Assembly (NCBI GenBank): GCA_023458755.1 | Contig: JAEWYE010000008.1 | Location: 62,001-126,000, forward strand | Direction of reading: 5' to 3' | Origin: Bacillota bacterium | GTDB lineage: Bacteria > Bacillota > Clostridia > Oscillospirales > Acutalibacteraceae | DNA length: 64,000 nt | Shown here: in pieces, positions 60,929-64,000 of the stretch | Layout of the letters: every line of letters starts with the position of its first letter | Numbering within the stretch: position 1 is the stretch's first letter | Position numbers and translations under genes: made by a program | Notes under the pieces: generated by a model | Told to the model about the DNA's origin: nothing | The model's database searches: none | What the model saw: only the letters and a program-made list of their open reading frames with translations

Positions 60929-60957
60929 ACTATACCATGGGAAAAATGAAATGTCAA
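60929..60957 (-). promoter_or_regulatory. Promoter of the ABC-F gene
   Basis: TTGACA (60952-60957), 17 bp, TATAGT (60929-60934) on the minus strand. Confidence 0.8.
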
Positions 60958-61013
60958 CGCTTAAAGAGCGTATCCGCATGGCAATTGTTTCTTATAAATT
61001 ACGCACAATTGCC

Positions 61014-61081
61014 TTGACAGATATAAGAAATTCGGCTAAACTATTAATTAACCAGTTAACTATTAATTGATTAATAATTAA
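61014..61081 (+). promoter_or_regulatory. Promoter and operator-like repeats of the marR/ABC operon
   Basis: TTGACA (61014-61019), 17 bp, TAAACT (61037-61042). Just downstream is a run of short inverted and direct copies of TTAAT/ATTAA with a TTAAC-CA-GTTAA core (about 61044-61081), a likely site for MarR self-repression. Confidence 0.65.
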
Positions 61082-61115
61082 ACAACTTACTATTAGGAAA
61101 AGGGGGGATTCGTCG

Positions 61116-61631
61116 ATGAGTATGCCGCTGTATTTAATTGTCCGAAAAATGAATCGGCTTAACATACTTCACCGCATTTATATCCATAAAGAAGCGACGA
61201 AGAATGGGCTGTATTTTGGTCAGCCGCCTATTTTGGAGTATGTCCGTGACCATGACCGATGCACGCAGTGTGAGGTGGCGGATTTTATGCAGGTGTCGCC
61301 GCCATCAATTGCGACTTCCATAAAACGCATGCAGAAAGCCGGTTTGCTGGAAAAAACAATGGATAAAAGCGATCAGCGCTATAATCGGATTTCCATAACG
61401 GAAAAAGGACGCGAAATTGTTGCAAAATTCCGCGCGGATTTTAATAAAATTGATGCCCGGCTGTTTGACGGATTCAGCGAGCAGGAACGTGAACAGCTTT
61501 GCGGGTATCTGGACCGAATGATTGCCAATATGGCAACCGGTGAATTTGCAGACAAAACATTTTTCTCATTGATTGCAGAAGAAAAAAAGCTGCATGAACA
61601 GCAAAAGAAGGAGGAGCAAAGCAGTGATTAA
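61116..61631 (+). CDS. MarR-family transcriptional regulator
   Basis: A 171-residue winged-helix repressor. The HTH spans about 45-100 with RCTQCEVADFMQVSPPSIATSIKRMQKAGLLEK (quoted part: VADFMQVSPPSIATSIKRM) and the wing DQRYNRISITEKG. The C-terminal helices form the dimer. It precedes and overlaps by 8 nt the first gene of an ABC exporter, so it most likely senses a ligand of that exporter and represses the operon. The start at 61116 has GGGGGG 8-10 nt upstream. Confidence 0.88.
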   Translation: MSMPLYLIVRKMNRLNILHRIYIHKEATKNGLYFGQPPILEYVRDHDRCTQCEVADFMQVSPPSIATSIKRMQKAGLLEKTMDKSDQRYNRISITEKGREIVAKFRADFNKIDARLFDGFSEQEREQLCGYLDRMIANMATGEFADKTFFSLIAEEKKLHEQQKKEEQSSD

Positions 61632-63354
61632 AAAACTGTTGCCCTATTTATCCAAATTTAAAATGTATGCCATCCTGTGTCCGCTTTTTGTAATCGGCGA
61701 AGTACTGTTGGAAATACAGATTCCGCTGCTTATGTCAAAAATCGTGGATCAGGGGATACCCTCAAAAAATATTACCTATGTCATACAGACGGGCGGTATG
61801 ATGGTGGTCATGGCACTGTTCGGTCTGCTGCTCGGCGCGTTTTCTTCCAAGCTTGCGGCAACCGCGGCTATGGGACTTGGCAGTGAAATCCGCAGCGGAC
61901 TTTTTAATAAGGTGCAGGAATTTTCTTTTTCCAATATTGATAAATTCAGTACTGCTTCTCTGGTTACCCGCCTGACAACCGATATTAACAATACGCAGAA
62001 CGCGTTTATGATGATGATTCGTGTTTTGGTGCGTGCTCCTGTCATGCTGGTGAGCGCAACTATTATGGCATACAGCATCAATCGAAGCTTGGTTGCCGTT
62101 TTTTTGGTGGCAATTCCGTTTTTGGCAGTTGTGCTAATCATTATTGCCTCCATGGCGTTCCCGCGCTTTGGCGCTATGCTGAAAAAATACGATGCCATGA
62201 ACGCTTCGGTTCAGGAAAACCTGATTGCCATCCGTGTTGTAAAGGCGTTTGTGCGCTCCAAATATGAAAAGGATAAGTTTAAAGCATCCAATGATGACTT
62301 GATGAAAGCTTCTCTCCGTGCGGAAAAGGTTGTCATCTGCAACATGCCGTTTATGCAGATTACGATTTATTCCTGCATTGTGGCTATTTTGTGGTTCGGC
62401 GGCAATATGATTATTGGTGGAACCATGCTCACCGGGCAGCTAATCAGTTTTATCAGCTATGTAACGCAGATTATGGTATCCCTCATGATGATTTCCTTTG
62501 TGTTTATCACCATGATTCTTTCCCGCGCTTCGGTTTCCCGCATCGTCGAAGTTCTCGACGAGCCGGTAGCAATCACCGACGCCCACCTGACGGATGAAAA
62601 GAAAGTAAAAGACGGTTCTGTCGATTTTAAGGATGTTTCCTTTCGCTACAATGCCGATGCGGAAAGTGATACTCTGGAGCATATCAATCTGCATATTTCA
62701 TCCGGTGAGACAGTTGGAATTATCGGCGGTACGGGTTCCTCCAAGACAACACTGGTGCAGCTCATTCCGCGCCTGTATGACGTAACGGGCGGAAGTGTTC
62801 AGGTTGGCGGAGTGGATGTCCGCGATTATAAGCTGGAAGAGCTTCGCAGTGCCGTCGCTATGGTACTGCAAAAAAATGTGTTGTTTTCCGGAACAATTAA
62901 AGATAATTTAAAATGGGGAAATGCCGACGCTTCCGATGAACAAATTGTTGCCGCCTGTAAAGCGGCGCAGGCACACGATTTTATTATGAGCTTTCCGGAC
63001 GGATACGAAACCGACCTCGGGCAGGGCGGCGTCAATGTTTCCGGCGGTCAAAAGCAGCGACTTTGCATTGCCAGAGCACTGCTGAAAAATCCGAAAATCC
63101 TGATTCTGGATGACAGCACCAGCGCGGTGGATACGGCAACCGATTCCAAAATTCGCGAAGCACTGCACCATCACAGCAAAGACAGCACCATGATTATAAT
63201 TGCGCAGCGTATTACTTCCGTTTGTGACGCGGACAAAATTATCGTGCTGGACGACGGCAAAATCAATGCGGTCGGCACACACGAAGACCTGCTGCAAAGC
63301 AATCAGATTTACCGCGAAGTATACAATTCGCAGCAGAAAGGGGTGAGCGAATAA
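61624..63354 (+). CDS. ABC exporter half-transporter with degenerate nucleotide site
   Basis: A 576-residue type IV ABC exporter subunit: six helices (about 1-310) and an ATPase domain (about 330-576). Walker A reads GGTGSSKTT, with Ser in place of the last Gly; the signature is VSGGQKQR; Walker B is ILILDDSTSAVD, with Asp in place of the catalytic Glu; the H-loop position reads AQR instead of a His (IIIAQRI). These are the marks of the degenerate site of heterodimeric exporters such as BmrCD or TM287/288. The GTG at 61624 is set by AAGGAGGAGC. Its partner follows with a 1-nt overlap. Likely role: drug or peptide export under MarR control. Confidence 0.88.
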   Translation: MIKKLLPYLSKFKMYAILCPLFVIGEVLLEIQIPLLMSKIVDQGIPSKNITYVIQTGGMMVVMALFGLLLGAFSSKLAATAAMGLGSEIRSGLFNKVQEFSFSNIDKFSTASLVTRLTTDINNTQNAFMMMIRVLVRAPVMLVSATIMAYSINRSLVAVFLVAIPFLAVVLIIIASMAFPRFGAMLKKYDAMNASVQENLIAIRVVKAFVRSKYEKDKFKASNDDLMKASLRAEKVVICNMPFMQITIYSCIVAILWFGGNMIIGGTMLTGQLISFISYVTQIMVSLMMISFVFITMILSRASVSRIVEVLDEPVAITDAHLTDEKKVKDGSVDFKDVSFRYNADAESDTLEHINLHISSGETVGIIGGTGSSKTTLVQLIPRLYDVTGGSVQVGGVDVRDYKLEELRSAVAMVLQKNVLFSGTIKDNLKWGNADASDEQIVAACKAAQAHDFIMSFPDGYETDLGQGGVNVSGGQKQRLCIARALLKNPKILILDDSTSAVDTATDSKIREALHHHSKDSTMIIIAQRITSVCDADKIIVLDDGKINAVGTHEDLLQSNQIYREVYNSQQKGVSE

Positions 63355-64000
63355 TGCCGGGACCAAGAAAATCGCTTACTTACCAAAAACCGAAAAGCGC
63401 AGGCAGAACGCTTGCACGAATTTTCGGATATATGCTTCATAAAAAGTGGATGCTGGCTATGGTGGCGCTCTTTGTTGTCATCAGCTCCGGTGCGGGTGTA
63501 GCCGGCACGTACTTCTTAAAGCCGCTTATCAATCAGTGCATTATTCCGCTTATCGGAAAACATCCGCAGGGAAAAGATTTTCTCCCGTTCATTCAAATGA
63601 TTACCGTTATGGGCGTGATTTATCTGCTCGGTGCGCTGTCTTCTTACGCGTACAGCCGTTTTATGATTCAGATTTCAAACGGTACACTCAACGCAATTCG
63701 AAAAGACCTGTTTAACAGCATGCAGGATTTACCGATTCAATATTTTGACACGCATACGCACGGTGAACTGATGAGCCGCTATACCAGCGATGTGGATACC
63801 CTTCGCGATGCCATCAGCAACGGCGTTACCCAGCTTATGGCTTCCGCCATTACGGTGGTCGGCACCTTCGTTATGATGCTCATTCTCAGTCCGGTTTTAA
63901 CCCTGTTGATTGTTGCGATGCTGGTCATTATGTTCTTTATTATCAAGGTCATAGGGGGCAAAAGCTCTAAGTATTTTAAAAAGCAGCAAAAGGCGATCGG
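63354..64000 (+). CDS. ABC exporter half-transporter, partner subunit, 3'-truncated
   Basis: The first 215 codons of the second half of the heterodimeric exporter; the window ends in its transmembrane domain. Visible are a basic N terminus (MPGPRKSLTYQKPKSAGRT), at least four hydrophobic segments, and the intracellular-loop motif YFDTHTHGELMSRYTSDVDT that is conserved in this exporter class. The ATG overlaps the stop of the first subunit (TAATG). This subunit should carry the canonical catalytic Glu, which lies outside the window. Confidence 0.88.
   Translation, partial: MPGPRKSLTYQKPKSAGRTLARIFGYMLHKKWMLAMVALFVVISSGAGVAGTYFLKPLINQCIIPLIGKHPQGKDFLPFIQMITVMGVIYLLGALSSYAYSRFMIQISNGTLNAIRKDLFNSMQDLPIQYFDTHTHGELMSRYTSDVDTLRDAISNGVTQLMASAITVVGTFVMMLILSPVLTLLIVAMLVIMFFIIKVIGGKSSKYFKKQQKAI

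Overview
The window reads as chromosomal DNA of a strictly anaerobic, low-to-mid GC Firmicute, most likely a clostridium of the Ruminococcaceae/Oscillospiraceae type. This is inferred from strong GGAGG ribosome sites with frequent TTG/GTG starts, desulfoferrodoxin, a clostridial single-cluster ferredoxin, PdxST/PdxR, ThiW, NiaR/NiaX, several GH25 lysozymes and secreted Ser/Ala-rich proteins. No rRNA, tRNA, CRISPR array, phage or complete insertion sequence was seen. Both window edges cut genes: a HAD phosphatase on the left and an ABC exporter half on the right.

Layout. 1-4.8 kb: HAD phosphatase, DUF503 protein, RNA cyclic phosphodiesterase, SLC13/ArsB-type permease, a transglutaminase-like lipoprotein and a CheX-like protein. 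4.8-10.3 kb: a P-type cation ATPase under a yybP-ykoY (Mn2+) riboswitch, then adenine deaminase. 10.4-13.3 kb: an ECF sigma factor with a membrane partner, and FetAB. 13.4-18.7 kb: an ABC-2 exporter divergent from a NarL-type two-component system. 18.7-24.6 kb: exported proteins, including a matrixin-like protease and a GH25 lysozyme with a structured leader, then an FMN-binding protein, RF3 and ferredoxin. 24.7-30.7 kb: small enzymes, a NYN-domain protein and pdxST/pdxR. 30.7-38.5 kb: a second ECF sigma/partner pair, a full polyamine operon (speD-speA-speE-speB) and a TPP-riboswitch thiamine salvage operon (thiamine-binding protein, thiW, thiM).

38.5-48 kb: an AT-rich patch with a frameshifted secreted amidase and a lipoprotein, then DJ-1, an SDR, Hsp20 with a CIRCE element, a Uup-like ABC-F and two paralogous GH25 lysozymes. 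48-55 kb: an AI-2E-family permease, niaX/niaR, a third ECF sigma with a Cys-containing tail, ldh and eno. 55-64 kb: desulfoferrodoxin, a VOC protein, an MBL hydrolase, azlCD, an orphan PemK/MazF-like protein followed by a candidate small RNA, then an antibiotic-type ABC-F with a long attenuator-like leader, divergent from a MarR regulator and a heterodimeric ABC exporter.

The most unusual part is the RNA-level control. I see two clear riboswitches (Mn2+ and TPP), a probable translation-dependent attenuator (ABC-F leader), a leader that can hide its own ribosome site (GH25 at 20.4 kb) and a free-standing roughly 80-nt RNA gene candidate (59.0 kb). DNA-level operators include CIRCE, a palindrome at niaX, repeats between pdxS and pdxR, and a palindrome upstream of the two-component/ABC locus. 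Dispersed repeats include two copies of a MITE-like palindrome (8.3 and 24.6 kb) and three copies of a GC-rich palindromic element (40.6, 45.1 and 57.1 kb).
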